The translations under genes and the position numbers were made by a program. A DNA stretch of 64,000 bases, from the NCBI RefSeq assembly GCF_934924865.1, contig NZ_OW235315.1, positions 1-64,000 on the forward strand, read 5' to 3'. The notes beneath the pieces are model-generated. The model worked only from the letters and a program-made list of their open reading frames with translations, was not told where the DNA came from and ran no database searches. Source of the DNA: Tepidibacter aestuarii (GTDB lineage: Bacteria > Bacillota > Clostridia > Peptostreptococcales > Peptostreptococcaceae). The stretch's first letter is position 1, and the number at the start of each line of letters is the position of its first letter. This document shows positions 54,007-63,175 of the stretch, in pieces.

Positions 54007-55500
54007 ATGCAAAATAGATTAAGATGCAATCAGTTAAAAGGTAAGGTTATGAGCGCTGATGAAGCTGCCCAATTATTTGAGGATGGAATGATTGTGGGAA
54101 CGAGTGGATTTACACCTGCTGGCTATCCAAAAGCCGTTCCACTAGCACTTTCAAGAAGAAAAGATAAGGGAGATAAAATAGGGTTAACTATTATAACGGG
54201 TGCATCTGTTGGGGATGAGTTAGATGGAGAATTATCTAGAAAAGGGATAATGAAAAGAAGGTATCCTTATCAAACTAATAAAGACTCTAGAAACAAGATA
54301 AACAGTGGAGATGTACAGTATGCAGATATGCATCTTAGTAATGTACCTCAGTGGATAAAGTATGGTTATTTTGGAAATATAGATATAGCTCTTGTGGAAG
54401 CTGTTTCTATAACTGAAGATGGAAATATAATACCATCGACATCGATAGGAAATGCAAATGTATTCGTAGAAACTGCTGATAAGGTTATAGTTGAAATTAA
54501 CACTTCTCAGCCTTTAGATCTGGAAGGAGTACATGATATATATTCTACTAAGAATCCTCCTAATAGAGAGGCTATACCTATTGTAGAGGCAACTGATAGA
54601 ATTGGAACTCCTTATATTCCTTGTAAACCTGATAAGATAGCAGGAATAGTATTTACAGATATAAAGGACAAGACAAGAGAAGTGACTCCGATAGATGAAG
54701 TATCTAAGAAAATGGCTGAGAATCTTATAACATTTTTAAATGATGAAGTGGACAAAGGGAGACTTCCTAAGAATTTGTTACCTCTTCAATCTGGTGTTGG
54801 AAGTGTAGCAAATGCAGTTCTTGGTGGTCTTTGTGATTCTAAATTTGAAGATTTGGTAGTTTATTCAGAAGTATTGCAGGATTCTGTTTTAGACCTTATA
54901 GATAATAATAAGGTTAAATTTGCATCTGCAACATCGCTTACCGTATCACCTAAAAGACTGGATGATTTTTATAAGAAATTTTCAAATTATAAAGAAAAAG
55001 TAATTCTGAGACCTCAAGAAATAAGTAATAGTCCTGAGGTGGCTAGAAGACTAGGGGTAATTGCAATAAATACAGCTATAGAAGTTGATATATACGGAAA
55101 TGTAAATTCTACTAATATAATGGGAAGCAGAATGATGAATGGGATAGGAGGATCTGGTGATTTTGCTAGAAATGCTTATTTAACTATATTTACAACTGAA
55201 TCAATAGCTAAAAAAGGAGATATATCATCTATTGTTCCTATGGTTTCGCATTGCGATCATACGGAGCATGATGTTATGGTAATAGTTACTGAGCAAGGTG
55301 TTGCAGATTTAAGAGGGTTAAGTCCGGTTGAAAGAGCTAGACGCATAATAGATAATTGCGCCCATCCTGATTATAAGGATATGTTAAATGATTACTTAGA
55401 AAAAGCGCTGAATGGAAAATACAAGCATACACCTCATGTTATTTCTGAAGCACTTTCATGGCATGATAGATTTTTAAAAAATGGAAGTATGAAAATATAA
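54007..55500 (+). CDS. acetyl-CoA hydrolase/transferase family, probable propionyl-CoA:succinate CoA transferase
   Basis: 497 residues, Cat1-type. The catalytic glutamate is in VYSEVLQDSVL (about 291), and the oxyanion/glycine motif is GIGGSGDFARNAYL (about 381-394). It would pass CoA from propionyl-CoA to succinate, feeding the next genes and releasing propionate. Close relatives use acetate or butyrate, so the donor is inferred from the neighbouring pathway. GGGGGGA site; DUF3870 gene 24 bases before. Confidence 0.87.
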   Translation: MQNRLRCNQLKGKVMSADEAAQLFEDGMIVGTSGFTPAGYPKAVPLALSRRKDKGDKIGLTIITGASVGDELDGELSRKGIMKRRYPYQTNKDSRNKINSGDVQYADMHLSNVPQWIKYGYFGNIDIALVEAVSITEDGNIIPSTSIGNANVFVETADKVIVEINTSQPLDLEGVHDIYSTKNPPNREAIPIVEATDRIGTPYIPCKPDKIAGIVFTDIKDKTREVTPIDEVSKKMAENLITFLNDEVDKGRLPKNLLPLQSGVGSVANAVLGGLCDSKFEDLVVYSEVLQDSVLDLIDNNKVKFASATSLTVSPKRLDDFYKKFSNYKEKVILRPQEISNSPEVARRLGVIAINTAIEVDIYGNVNSTNIMGSRMMNGIGGSGDFARNAYLTIFTTESIAKKGDISSIVPMVSHCDHTEHDVMVIVTEQGVADLRGLSPVERARRIIDNCAHPDYKDMLNDYLEKALNGKYKHTPHVISEALSWHDRFLKNGSMKI

Positions 55501-55617
55501 TTATTTTAAGCAATTTTATTTGATAAAATTAAATTGTCTAAAGAGTTGAAAAATTACAACAAAACAAGAAGGATTTAGATAAAAAATGTAGAAAGTAAGT
55601 AAGTGAGTATGCAATTC

Positions 55618-55668
55618 AAATTTCATAAGTATACAATTATGAAATTTTAAAATCATAAACTTTCATAA
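55618..55668. promoter_or_regulatory. candidate operator upstream of the mutase genes
   Basis: AAATTTCATAA (55618-55628) and TTATGAAATTT (55637-55647) form a perfect 11-base inverted repeat with an 8-base spacer. A third half-site, TTTCATAA, is at 55661-55668. No T run follows, so it is not a terminator. It lies in the 191-base gap before the mutase gene, 24 bases from its start. Confidence 0.5.
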
Positions 55669-55691
55669 TTAAATATAAGGGGGCGAATTTA

Positions 55692-57359
55692 ATGAGTTGT
55701 AATGATAAGTTACAAAACTGCTTTAAAAAATGGGAAGAAGAAAAATTAGAGAAGACTTTATCACGATTTGGGGAAAGAAAATCTGAATTTTTATCAGGGT
55801 CAAATGAAGAAATAAAAAGACTTTATACACCAATGGATATAGAAGATGTTAATTATGATGATTTAGGATTTCCAGGTCAGTATCCTTTTACTAGAGGGGT
55901 ACAACCAACTATGTATAGGGGAAAACTTTGGACAATGAGAATGTATGCAGGTTTTGCAACGGCAGAAGAGTCAAACAAGAGATATAAATACTTAATAGAT
56001 CAAGGCTCTATGGGATTATCAGTTGCATTTGACCTACCTACTCAGATGGGATATGATTCAGATGATTCTATTTCTGAAGGTGAAGTTGGAAAAGTTGGAG
56101 TTGCAATAGATTCTCTTGAAGACATGGAAATATTATTTAATGGGATTCCTCTTGATAAGGTTTCAACTTCTATGACTATAAATGCACCAGCATCTGTTTT
56201 ATTAGCTATGTATATAGCGGTTGCACAAAAGCAAGGTGTTAGCATGGATAAGTTAAGAGGTACTATTCAAAATGATATACTTAAGGAATATGTTGCAAGG
56301 GGAACTTATATATTCCCAACAAAACCTTCTATGAGACTTATAACTAACATATTTGAATATTGCTCTAAAAATGTTCCTAAGTGGAATACAATAAGCATAT
56401 CTGGATATCACATAAGAGAAGCTGGATCTACTGCTATTCAGGAAGTAGCATTTACTCTATCTAATGGGATAGCTTATGTAAATGCAGCTATAGATGCAGG
56501 ACTAAACGTAGATGATTTTGCTCCGAGACTTTCATTCTTCTTTAATGCACATAACGATTTATTTGAAGAGATTGGTAAGTATAGAGCAGCAAGAAGACTT
56601 TGGGCTAAAATTATGAAGGAAAGATTTGGTGCTAAAAAAGAAAAATCATTGATGCTTAAATTCCATACTCAAACAGGCGGATCTACTCTTACTGCTCAAC
56701 AACCTGAAAACAACATAGTTCGTGTTGCTATTCAAACTCTTGCAGCCGTTATGGGAGGAACTCAGTCTCTTCATACTAATTCTAAAGATGAGGCGTTAGC
56801 TCTTCCTACTGAAGATTCTGTTAGAACAGCACTTAGAACTCAACAAATAGTAGCGCATGAAAGTGGAGTAGCAGATACTATAGACCCGCTTGCAGGTTCT
56901 TATTATGTTGAAAGCTTAACTAATAAAATAGAGAAAGAGGCTATGAAATTAATAGAAAAGATAGACACTCTTGGGGGATCTCCAAATGCTATAGATAAGG
57001 GATATATGCAGCAGGAGATAATGGAGAGTGCGTATAGATATCAAAAGGAAATAGAAAATGATGAAAGAGTAATAGTTGGTATGAATAAATTTAAAGTAGA
57101 AGAAGAAGCTCCAAAGGATCTTTTAAGAGTAGATCCTAGTGTTGGACAAAGAAAGTGTGAAAAATTAAAAGAATTAAAAAATAGAAGAGATAACGAGCTT
57201 GTTAAGAAAAATTTAGAGGATTTAAGAAATGCTTGTAAAGGTGATGAAAATTTAATGCCTTACATTCTGGATGCTGTTAATTCATATGCAACACTTGGAG
57301 AAGTATGTGGAGTTATGAGAGAAGAATTTGGCGAATATAAACAAAGTGTAATGATATAG
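55692..57359 (+). CDS. mcmA1: methylmalonyl-CoA mutase, catalytic (TIM-barrel) subunit
   Basis: 555 residues, the barrel half of a two-chain enzyme. It interconverts succinyl-CoA and (R)-methylmalonyl-CoA using adenosylcobalamin. The segment [20 protein letters not shown] holds Tyr85, and [12 protein letters not shown] holds Arg203. These match the Tyr/Arg pair that binds the methylmalonyl carboxylate, where isobutyryl-CoA mutases have Phe/Gln. The cobalamin domain is encoded by the next gene, 21 bases on. GGGGGCG site. Confidence 0.93.
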   Translation: MSCNDKLQNCFKKWEEEKLEKTLSRFGERKSEFLSGSNEEIKRLYTPMDIEDVNYDDLGFPGQYPFTRGVQPTMYRGKLWTMRMYAGFATAEESNKRYKYLIDQGSMGLSVAFDLPTQMGYDSDDSISEGEVGKVGVAIDSLEDMEILFNGIPLDKVSTSMTINAPASVLLAMYIAVAQKQGVSMDKLRGTIQNDILKEYVARGTYIFPTKPSMRLITNIFEYCSKNVPKWNTISISGYHIREAGSTAIQEVAFTLSNGIAYVNAAIDAGLNVDDFAPRLSFFFNAHNDLFEEIGKYRAARRLWAKIMKERFGAKKEKSLMLKFHTQTGGSTLTAQQPENNIVRVAIQTLAAVMGGTQSLHTNSKDEALALPTEDSVRTALRTQQIVAHESGVADTIDPLAGSYYVESLTNKIEKEAMKLIEKIDTLGGSPNAIDKGYMQQEIMESAYRYQKEIENDERVIVGMNKFKVEEEAPKDLLRVDPSVGQRKCEKLKELKNRRDNELVKKNLEDLRNACKGDENLMPYILDAVNSYATLGEVCGVMREEFGEYKQSVMI

Positions 57360-57380
57360 TATAAAGGGGGAGAAAATAAT

Positions 57381-57785
57381 ATGAGACCTATAAGAGTATT
57401 AGTTGCAAAGCCTGGACTTGATGGGCATGATAGAGGAGCAAAAGTTATAGCGAGAGCTTTTAGAGATGCTGGTATGGAGGTTATATACACAGGACTTAGA
57501 CAAACACCTGAACAGATTGTTCAAACTGCGATTCAAGAAGATGTTGATGTTGTTGCAATGAGTATCTTATCTGGTGCTCACAACCATCTTCTTCCAAAAG
57601 TTGTTAAACTTTTAAAAGAAGAAGAGGTTTATAATGATATGCTTGTTATTGGAGGTGGGGTTATTCCTGATGATGATATTCCATATCTTAAAGAAAATGG
57701 AATAGCAGAAGTATTTACTCCAGGAACACCTACTACTGTTACTATAGATTTTATAAAAGCAAATCTAAAAAAATCGATGGCTTAA
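57381..57785 (+). CDS. mcmA2: methylmalonyl-CoA mutase, cobalamin-binding subunit
   Basis: 134 residues, a B12-binding Rossmann domain: [12 protein letters not shown] has the DxHxxG motif with His16 as the lower cobalt ligand, [13 protein letters not shown] is the SxL loop, and [13 protein letters not shown] the GG region. It pairs with the barrel subunit. AAAGGGGGAG site. Confidence 0.94.
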   Translation: MRPIRVLVAKPGLDGHDRGAKVIARAFRDAGMEVIYTGLRQTPEQIVQTAIQEDVDVVAMSILSGAHNHLLPKVVKLLKEEEVYNDMLVIGGGVIPDDDIPYLKENGIAEVFTPGTPTTVTIDFIKANLKKSMA

Positions 57786-57800
57786 TAAGGTTGTGAAAAT

Positions 57801-58733
57801 ATGGATCTAATAAAAAGTTTATTAGAAGGAAATAAGCGAGCTTGTGCTAGGCTTATTTCCATAATAGAAAACGAACAAGAAGGTTATTTTAATATATTAA
57901 AAGACATACATAAGAATACAAAAGGAGCTTATGTAATAGGCATAACAGGCCCTCCGGGAGCAGGAAAATCAACTTTAACTGATAAATTGGTAAAAAAACT
58001 TAGAGAACAGGAGCAAAAGGTTGGCATTATAGCAATAGACCCAACTAGCCCCTTCTCTAAGGGAGCTATACTTGGAGATAGAATAAGAATGAGTGATTTG
58101 AATTTAGATCCAGGAGTATTTATAAGGTCAATGGGAACTAGAGGTTATTTAGGAGGCTTATCCAAAGCTACTTATGGTGCAATAAAAGTTATGGACGCCT
58201 ATGGATGTGATTATATATTTGTTGAAACTGTAGGGGTTGGACAATCGGAGGTTGATATAGTTAAAACTGCTGATACTACAGTTATGGTTATGGTACCTGG
58301 TCTTGGAGATGATATACAAGCTATAAAAGCAGGAGTGATGGAAATTGGAGATGTATTTGTTGTAAATAAAGCAGATAAAGAAGGTGCTAAGAGAACTTCA
58401 CTTGAGATAGAGATGATGTTAGATTTTAAGAAGGATTGGGATTTTAGACCTCCTGTTACAATGGCTGTTGCAAATGATGGAAGTGGAGTAGATGAATTAC
58501 TTCAAAATATTATAAATCATAAAGATTATCAGGAAAAAAATGATGTGTTAAATAGAAAGGTGCTTCAGAGAAATAAATCTGAGATAAGAGAGATAATACA
58601 TAGAAAAATAGAAGATAAAATTCAAAATATACAAAATGAAAAAGAAGTTGAGGGTATGATAATCAAGACATTAAGTAAAGAAATTGATCCTTATACTGTG
58701 AGTGAAAAAATATTCAATAAGCTTATAAAGTGA
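57801..58733 (+). CDS. meaB: MeaB/ArgK-type G-protein chaperone of the mutase
   Basis: 310 residues. P-loop GPPGAGKST (50-58), the base-recognition NKADKEGAK (about 193-201), and FVETVGVGQSEVDIV (switch region). It uses GTP to load and protect adenosylcobalamin in the mutase. The TGA stop at 58731-58733 lies within the first bases of palindromic repeat B, so the last residues may have been set by that insertion. Confidence 0.93.
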   Translation: MDLIKSLLEGNKRACARLISIIENEQEGYFNILKDIHKNTKGAYVIGITGPPGAGKSTLTDKLVKKLREQEQKVGIIAIDPTSPFSKGAILGDRIRMSDLNLDPGVFIRSMGTRGYLGGLSKATYGAIKVMDAYGCDYIFVETVGVGQSEVDIVKTADTTVMVMVPGLGDDIQAIKAGVMEIGDVFVVNKADKEGAKRTSLEIEMMLDFKKDWDFRPPVTMAVANDGSGVDELLQNIINHKDYQEKNDVLNRKVLQRNKSEIREIIHRKIEDKIQNIQNEKEVEGMIIKTLSKEIDPYTVSEKIFNKLIK

Positions 58734-58866
58734 AACTTAATTCAGGTGGAGTTTTTACTCCAACTGAATTTCTAGCTGAACTAATCCAGAAGCTGTTAAG
58801 TTCTCATCTCCAGTTTTTAGAGGATGGAGTCTTAGAACTTTTAGCTTTCGGATAAAGTGAAACTTA
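58723..58866. repeat. palindromic repeat B, long copy
   Basis: Starts TATAAAGTGAAACTTAATT and repeats AAAGTGAAACTTA again at about 58854-58866, bracketing the element. Inside are the hairpin ATTCAGGTGGAG/CTCCAACTGAAT, AGCT...AGCT near 58773-58793, and AAGTTCT/AGAACTT (58797-58839). Such stacked hairpins resemble the ends of IS200/IS605-type elements, but no transposase or TnpB remains, so that is only one hypothesis. Confidence 0.6.
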
Positions 58867-58875
58867 GAATTTTTA

Positions 58876-58983
58876 TTTTGCTGATAACTTGTTAAGATAG
58901 CTACACTTGCAACTATTTTAAGCAACAAAGTCGTGAGACTTGTTGGCGACATGAGTCAGTGCGTAGCGACTAGACGAATTTTA
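58876..58983 (+). repeat. dispersed structured repeat A, copy 3
   Basis: 58942-58982 is identical to 10162-10202. In the first hairpin AACA(A)AGTC-GTGA-GACTTGTT replaces the AACG/CGTT form of copies 1 and 2, so both arms changed together. It lies directly upstream of the epimerase gene. Confidence 0.75.
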
Positions 58984-59004
58984 ATTAAAAAGGGGGATTT
59001 TAAT

Positions 59005-59415
59005 ATGAATATAAGTAGAGTTGATCATATAGGAATAGCTGTTAAAAATCTTGATGAGACTTTAAAATTTTATGAGGATGTTCTTGGAATAAAATGCCAT
59101 GGAACTGAGGTTGTTGAAGATCAAAAGGTTAAGGTTGCATTTTTACCTGTTGGAGATACCGAACTTGAACTTTTAGAATCTACTTCTGAAGATGGACCTA
59201 TAGCTAAGTTCATTGAAAAAAATGGTGGAAGAAATGGACTTCAGCATATAGCTGTAAGAGTCGATGATATAGAAAAGGCTATAGAAGAAGTTAAGGAAAA
59301 AGGATATAGAATGATAGATGAAAAGCCTAGATATGGAGCGGGCGGAGCAAAAATTGCATTTTGTCATCCTAAGAGTACTCATGGCATATTACTTGAACTA
59401 AGCCAAAGGGATTAG
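59005..59415 (+). CDS. mce: methylmalonyl-CoA epimerase
   Basis: 136 residues, vicinal-oxygen-chelate fold, two beta-alpha-beta3 units. [20 protein letters not shown] (metal His8), [11 protein letters not shown] (second His) and ILLELSQ (Glu). Converts (R)- to (S)-methylmalonyl-CoA so the decarboxylase can use it. The start at 59005 follows AAAGGGGGA; an upstream in-frame start would fall in repeat A. Confidence 0.94.
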   Translation: MNISRVDHIGIAVKNLDETLKFYEDVLGIKCHGTEVVEDQKVKVAFLPVGDTELELLESTSEDGPIAKFIEKNGGRNGLQHIAVRVDDIEKAIEEVKEKGYRMIDEKPRYGAGGAKIAFCHPKSTHGILLELSQRD

Positions 59416-59430
59416 AAGGGGGGAGCTAAA

Positions 59431-60975
59431 ATGTCACAAAATAAGCTAGATGTTCTTTTAGAAAAGAGAGCTAAGATAGAGCTTGGTGGAGGAGAAAAAA
59501 GAATACAAAAGCAACATGATTCTGGAAAGCTTACAGCAAGAGAAAGACTTAATATATTGTTTGATGAGGGTTCTTTTATTGAGTTAGATGCTTTTGTAAA
59601 ACATAGATGTAATCATTTTGGTATGGAAAAAGTAGATGCTCCTGGAGAAGGGGTTGTAACAGGATATGGTAAGGTAGAAGGTAGATTAGTTTATGCATTT
59701 GCTCAAGATTTTACTGTTTTAGGAGGATCTCTTGGAGAGATGCATGCTAAGAAAATGGAAAAGGTTATGGATATGGCTCTTAAAATGGGAGCACCTATAG
59801 TTGGTCTTAATGATTCTGGTGGAGCTAGAATTCAAGAGGGAGTAGATGCACTAGCTGGGTATGGAAAAGTATTTTATAAAAATACTATAGCTTCTGGTGT
59901 TGTTCCTCAAATATCTGCTATAATGGGACCTTGTGCAGGAGGAGCAGTGTATTCGCCAGCTCTTACTGACTTTATATTTATGGTTGATAAAACTAGCCAA
60001 ATGTTCATAACGGGGCCTCAAGTTATAAAAACTGTTACTGGAGAAGAAGTTAGTGCACAAGATCTTGGTGGAGCTATGACTCATAATGCTACTTCGGGAG
60101 TGGCACACTTTGTATCTAACTCTGATGAGGACTGCATAATGGGAATTAGAAAATTACTTAGCTTCTTACCTTCTAATAATTTAGAAAAAGCTCCCATATT
60201 GGATTGCAATGATATTAATGAAAAAATAGATATTCTAGACACTATAATGCCTGATAATTCAAATAAGCCGTATGATATGAAAGATATAATAACAAATATA
60301 GTTGATGATAATGATTTCTTTGAAGTTCAACCTTATTTTGCAAGAAATATACTTACGGGTTTTGCAAGAATTAATGGAGAATCTGTAGGAATAATAGCCA
60401 ATCAACCTACATATATGGCTGGATGTCTTGATATAAATGCATCTGATAAAGCTTCTAGATTTATCAGAACTTGTGATGCCTTTAATGTACCTATTTTGAA
60501 CTTTGTAGATGTTCCTGGATTCTTACCTGGTACGTCTCAAGAGTATGGTGGGGTTATTAGACATGGTGCTAAGATGCTTTATGCATATAGTGAAGCTACT
60601 GTTCCAAAGGTTACAATAATAACTAGAAAAGCTTATGGAGGATCTTATCTTGCTATGTGCTCTAAGGATTTAGGAGCTGATATTGTATATGCTTGGCCAA
60701 GTGCTGAAGTTGCAGTTATGGGACCAGATGGAGCAGCCAATATAATATTTAGAAAAGATATAAAAGCTTCTGATGACCCTGCGTCAGTTAGGGCTGAAAA
60801 GGTTAAGGAGTATAGAGAAGAATTTGCAAATCCTTATCAAGCAGCTCAAAGAGGTTTTGTAGATGATGTTATACAACCATCTTTAACTAGAATTAGACTT
60901 TGTGATGCTTTTGATGTTTTAAAATCTAAAAGAGAAAGCAGACCTCCTAAGAAACATGGAAATATTCCACTTTAA
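59431..60975 (+). CDS. mmdA: methylmalonyl-CoA decarboxylase alpha (carboxyltransferase) subunit
   Basis: 514 residues, crotonase-fold carboxyltransferase: [17 protein letters not shown], the oxyanion loops [16 protein letters not shown] and [16 protein letters not shown], and [27 protein letters not shown] near the end. It moves the carboxyl group from (S)-methylmalonyl-CoA to biotin. Propionyl-CoA carboxylase beta is a close relative; the linked delta, gamma and beta subunits show the sodium-pump form. AAGGGGGGAG site. Confidence 0.94.
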   Translation: MSQNKLDVLLEKRAKIELGGGEKRIQKQHDSGKLTARERLNILFDEGSFIELDAFVKHRCNHFGMEKVDAPGEGVVTGYGKVEGRLVYAFAQDFTVLGGSLGEMHAKKMEKVMDMALKMGAPIVGLNDSGGARIQEGVDALAGYGKVFYKNTIASGVVPQISAIMGPCAGGAVYSPALTDFIFMVDKTSQMFITGPQVIKTVTGEEVSAQDLGGAMTHNATSGVAHFVSNSDEDCIMGIRKLLSFLPSNNLEKAPILDCNDINEKIDILDTIMPDNSNKPYDMKDIITNIVDDNDFFEVQPYFARNILTGFARINGESVGIIANQPTYMAGCLDINASDKASRFIRTCDAFNVPILNFVDVPGFLPGTSQEYGGVIRHGAKMLYAYSEATVPKVTIITRKAYGGSYLAMCSKDLGADIVYAWPSAEVAVMGPDGAANIIFRKDIKASDDPASVRAEKVKEYREEFANPYQAAQRGFVDDVIQPSLTRIRLCDAFDVLKSKRESRPPKKHGNIPL

Positions 60976-60992
60976 AATAAGAGGGTGAAACT

Positions 60993-61415
60993 ATGAATTT
61001 GACTAATTTATTAGATGTAATGAAAACTGATATAACGGCGCTTACAAAATCTGAACAATTGATTGCTAGTTTAGTTGTTACGCTGCTTTCTATGTGTATA
61101 GTATTTGTGGTTCTTATGGTTATAATGGCAGCTGTAAAAATAATGACAAAATCTAGCTCTAAACCTAAAAAAGAGAAAGAGCAAATAATTATAAAAGAAG
61201 ATACTAAACAAGATATAAAACAAGATCAAGATGATAAAGAGATAGTTGCAGTTATAAGTTCAGCTATAGCTTGTGCTTTAAATACGACTACTAATAATAT
61301 TGTTATTAGAAAAATAAAGAGAAGTGAAAATAGTGATAGTGCGTGGTCAAAACTTGGAAGAATAGAGCAAATGAGTTCAATGCTAGGGGGATATGAATAT
61401 GATAAAAAAATTTAA
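60993..61415 (+). CDS. mmdD: decarboxylase delta subunit (OadG-like)
   Basis: 140 residues: one membrane helix (about 24-46, LIASLVVTLLSMCIVFVVL), a lysine-rich cytoplasmic linker, and a conserved C-terminal segment (AVISSAIACAL, then SAWSKLGRIEQM). It anchors and assembles the pump complex at the membrane. It overlaps the next gene by 17 bases. AGAGGGTG site. Confidence 0.87.
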   Translation: MNLTNLLDVMKTDITALTKSEQLIASLVVTLLSMCIVFVVLMVIMAAVKIMTKSSSKPKKEKEQIIIKEDTKQDIKQDQDDKEIVAVISSAIACALNTTTNNIVIRKIKRSENSDSAWSKLGRIEQMSSMLGGYEYDKKI

Positions 61416-61812
61416 TGTTAAGGTAAATGGAGTTTCTTACGATGTTGAGGTAGAAGAAATAAAGGAAAGTGGTAATTCTTCAAAATCCAAAAAGTCATAT
61501 AATAATGAGGCTAAAGTGGTTGAGACAAAAGTAGAAAAAAATATTCCTGTAAAAGAAGAAGTTAAGCTAAATAAAAATATATCTAGCAACTCAAGTTCTA
61601 CTAATACAGTAAAAGCTCCTATGCCTGGAACTATAAATGAAATAAAGGTTAATAAGGGAGACAGTGTTACTAAGGGTCAAGTTCTTTTAATACTTGAAGC
61701 TATGAAGATGGAAAACGAGATAATGGCACCAGCAGATGGAATTATTGAAGATATTCATGTTACAAAAGGATCATCTGTAAGTGCGGGTGATATTATTATA
61801 GGTATTTCTTAA
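61399..61812 (+). CDS. mmdC: biotin carrier (gamma) subunit of methylmalonyl-CoA decarboxylase
   Basis: 137 residues: N-terminal part (1-20), a flexible Lys/Glu/Ser-rich linker (about 22-70), and a biotinyl domain with ILEAMKMENEI, whose Lys103 is the biotin site. It shuttles the carboxyl group between alpha and beta. The ATG at 61399 is 8 bases after GGGGG; one at 61393 is too close. Confidence 0.93.
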   Translation: MIKKFNVKVNGVSYDVEVEEIKESGNSSKSKKSYNNEAKVVETKVEKNIPVKEEVKLNKNISSNSSSTNTVKAPMPGTINEIKVNKGDSVTKGQVLLILEAMKMENEIMAPADGIIEDIHVTKGSSVSAGDIIIGIS

Positions 61813-61835
61813 AAAAGTAAGAAAGGGGATTACCC

Positions 61836-63065
61836 ATGGGAGAAGTTGTATTTAATTTCATACAAAGTACGGGTATATACAATGTTATCACAGACTTTGG
61901 AATGTACTATAAGCAGATAATAATGATTGGCGTAGGTTGCTTATTATTGTATCTAGCTATAAATAAAGGGTTTGAGCCTCTTTTATTGGTTCCAATAGCA
62001 TTTGGTATGATTCTTACGAATTTACCTTTATCAGATATTATGAGTCATCCTCAGACTCTTTTGAATATACATCCTATAGATACTAAAGAGGCAGCAATAC
62101 AGGCGCAACAGGGAATATGGGCTGTTGATATTAAGAATAAGTTTCCTGGAGGTCTTCTTCATTATCTATATCAAGGGGACGAACTTGGTATATTTCCACC
62201 TTTAATATTTATGGGGGTTGGAGCTATGACTGACTTTGGTCCGTTAATAGCCAATCCTAAAAGTTTGCTTCTAGGAGCTGCTGCACAGTTTGGAATATTT
62301 TTTACATTCATAGGAGCTATACTTTTTGGCTTTGATGCTCAAGCGGCATCATCAATAGGTATAATAGGAGGAGCAGATGGCCCAACTTCTATATATCTAG
62401 CTACAAAGTTAAAGCCGGAATTACTAGGACCAATAGCAGTTGCTGCTTATTCTTATATGGCATTAGTTCCTATAATTCAGCCACCTATTATGAGGGCTTT
62501 AACTAGTGAAGAAGAAAGAAATATCGTTATGGATCAGTTAAGACCAGTATCTAAAAAGGAAAAAATAATATTCCCTATAATGGTTACTATAATAGTTTCT
62601 TTAATATTGCCATCTGCTTCTACGTTAATAGGTATGTTAATGCTTGGGAATCTATTTAAAGAATGTGGAGTTACTGATAGATTGTCAAAGACTGCATCGA
62701 ATGAGCTTATGAATATAGTTACTATATTCTTAGGAATTTCAGTTGGGGCTACTGCAACTGGAGATGCTTTTTTAACTTGGCAGACATTTAAAATATTTGC
62801 ACTTGGAGTTATAGCTTTTAGTATAGGAACTGCAAGTGGTGTTATCTTAGCTAAGATAATGAATAAATTCTCTAAAGACCCTATAAATCCACTTATAGGA
62901 TCTGCTGGAGTGTCAGCAGTCCCTATGGCTGCAAGGGTTTCTAATAAGGTAGGACAACAAGAAAACCCAGGAAACTTCCTTTTGATGCACGCTATGGGAC
63001 CTAATGTTGCTGGAGTTATAGGTTCAGCTGTTGCAGCTGGGGTACTACTTAGTTTATTTGGTTAA
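61836..63065 (+). CDS. mmdB: sodium-pumping decarboxylase beta subunit
   Basis: 409 residues, about nine membrane helices, OadB/MmdB/GcdB family. [15 protein letters not shown] (about 178-192) holds the conserved Asp for Na+ transport, and [17 protein letters not shown] (about 299-315) is also a family mark. It decarboxylates carboxybiotin and exports Na+. GGGGATTACCC spacing to the start. Last gene of the set; a terminator follows. Confidence 0.95.
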   Translation: MGEVVFNFIQSTGIYNVITDFGMYYKQIIMIGVGCLLLYLAINKGFEPLLLVPIAFGMILTNLPLSDIMSHPQTLLNIHPIDTKEAAIQAQQGIWAVDIKNKFPGGLLHYLYQGDELGIFPPLIFMGVGAMTDFGPLIANPKSLLLGAAAQFGIFFTFIGAILFGFDAQAASSIGIIGGADGPTSIYLATKLKPELLGPIAVAAYSYMALVPIIQPPIMRALTSEEERNIVMDQLRPVSKKEKIIFPIMVTIIVSLILPSASTLIGMLMLGNLFKECGVTDRLSKTASNELMNIVTIFLGISVGATATGDAFLTWQTFKIFALGVIAFSIGTASGVILAKIMNKFSKDPINPLIGSAGVSAVPMAARVSNKVGQQENPGNFLLMHAMGPNVAGVIGSAVAAGVLLSLFG

Positions 63066-63068
63066 TTT

Positions 63069-63102
63069 AAAAGGCTACTAACTTTTGTTGGTAGTCTTTT
63101 TA
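63069..63102 (+). terminator. intrinsic terminator of the propionate operon
   Basis: AAAAGGCTACTAAC pairs with TTGGTAGTCTTTT around TTTTG, then T5. Confidence 0.85.
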
Positions 63103-63133
63103 TATGGGGCCTTTCTAAACTGAGTTTCTTTTG

Positions 63134-63151
63134 GTATAGTTTTGTTATACT
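63134..63151 (+). promoter_or_regulatory. extended -10 promoter of birA with overlapping inverted repeat
   Basis: TGTTATACT (63143-63151) is an extended -10 (TGN-TATACT). GTATA (63134-63138) and TATAC (63146-63150) form an inverted repeat that covers it and could be an operator. No convincing -35 is present. Confidence 0.4.
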
Positions 63152-63175
63152 ATGTAAAATGAAAAGAGGGATTGT

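Noticed and set aside
58723..58866. Possible intact IS200/IS605 element
   Set aside because: No Y1 transposase or TnpB frame is present nearby; only hairpins resembling such ends remain.
58755..58952. Open frame on the minus strand across repeats A and B
   Set aside because: Made entirely of repeat sequence, without a ribosome site.
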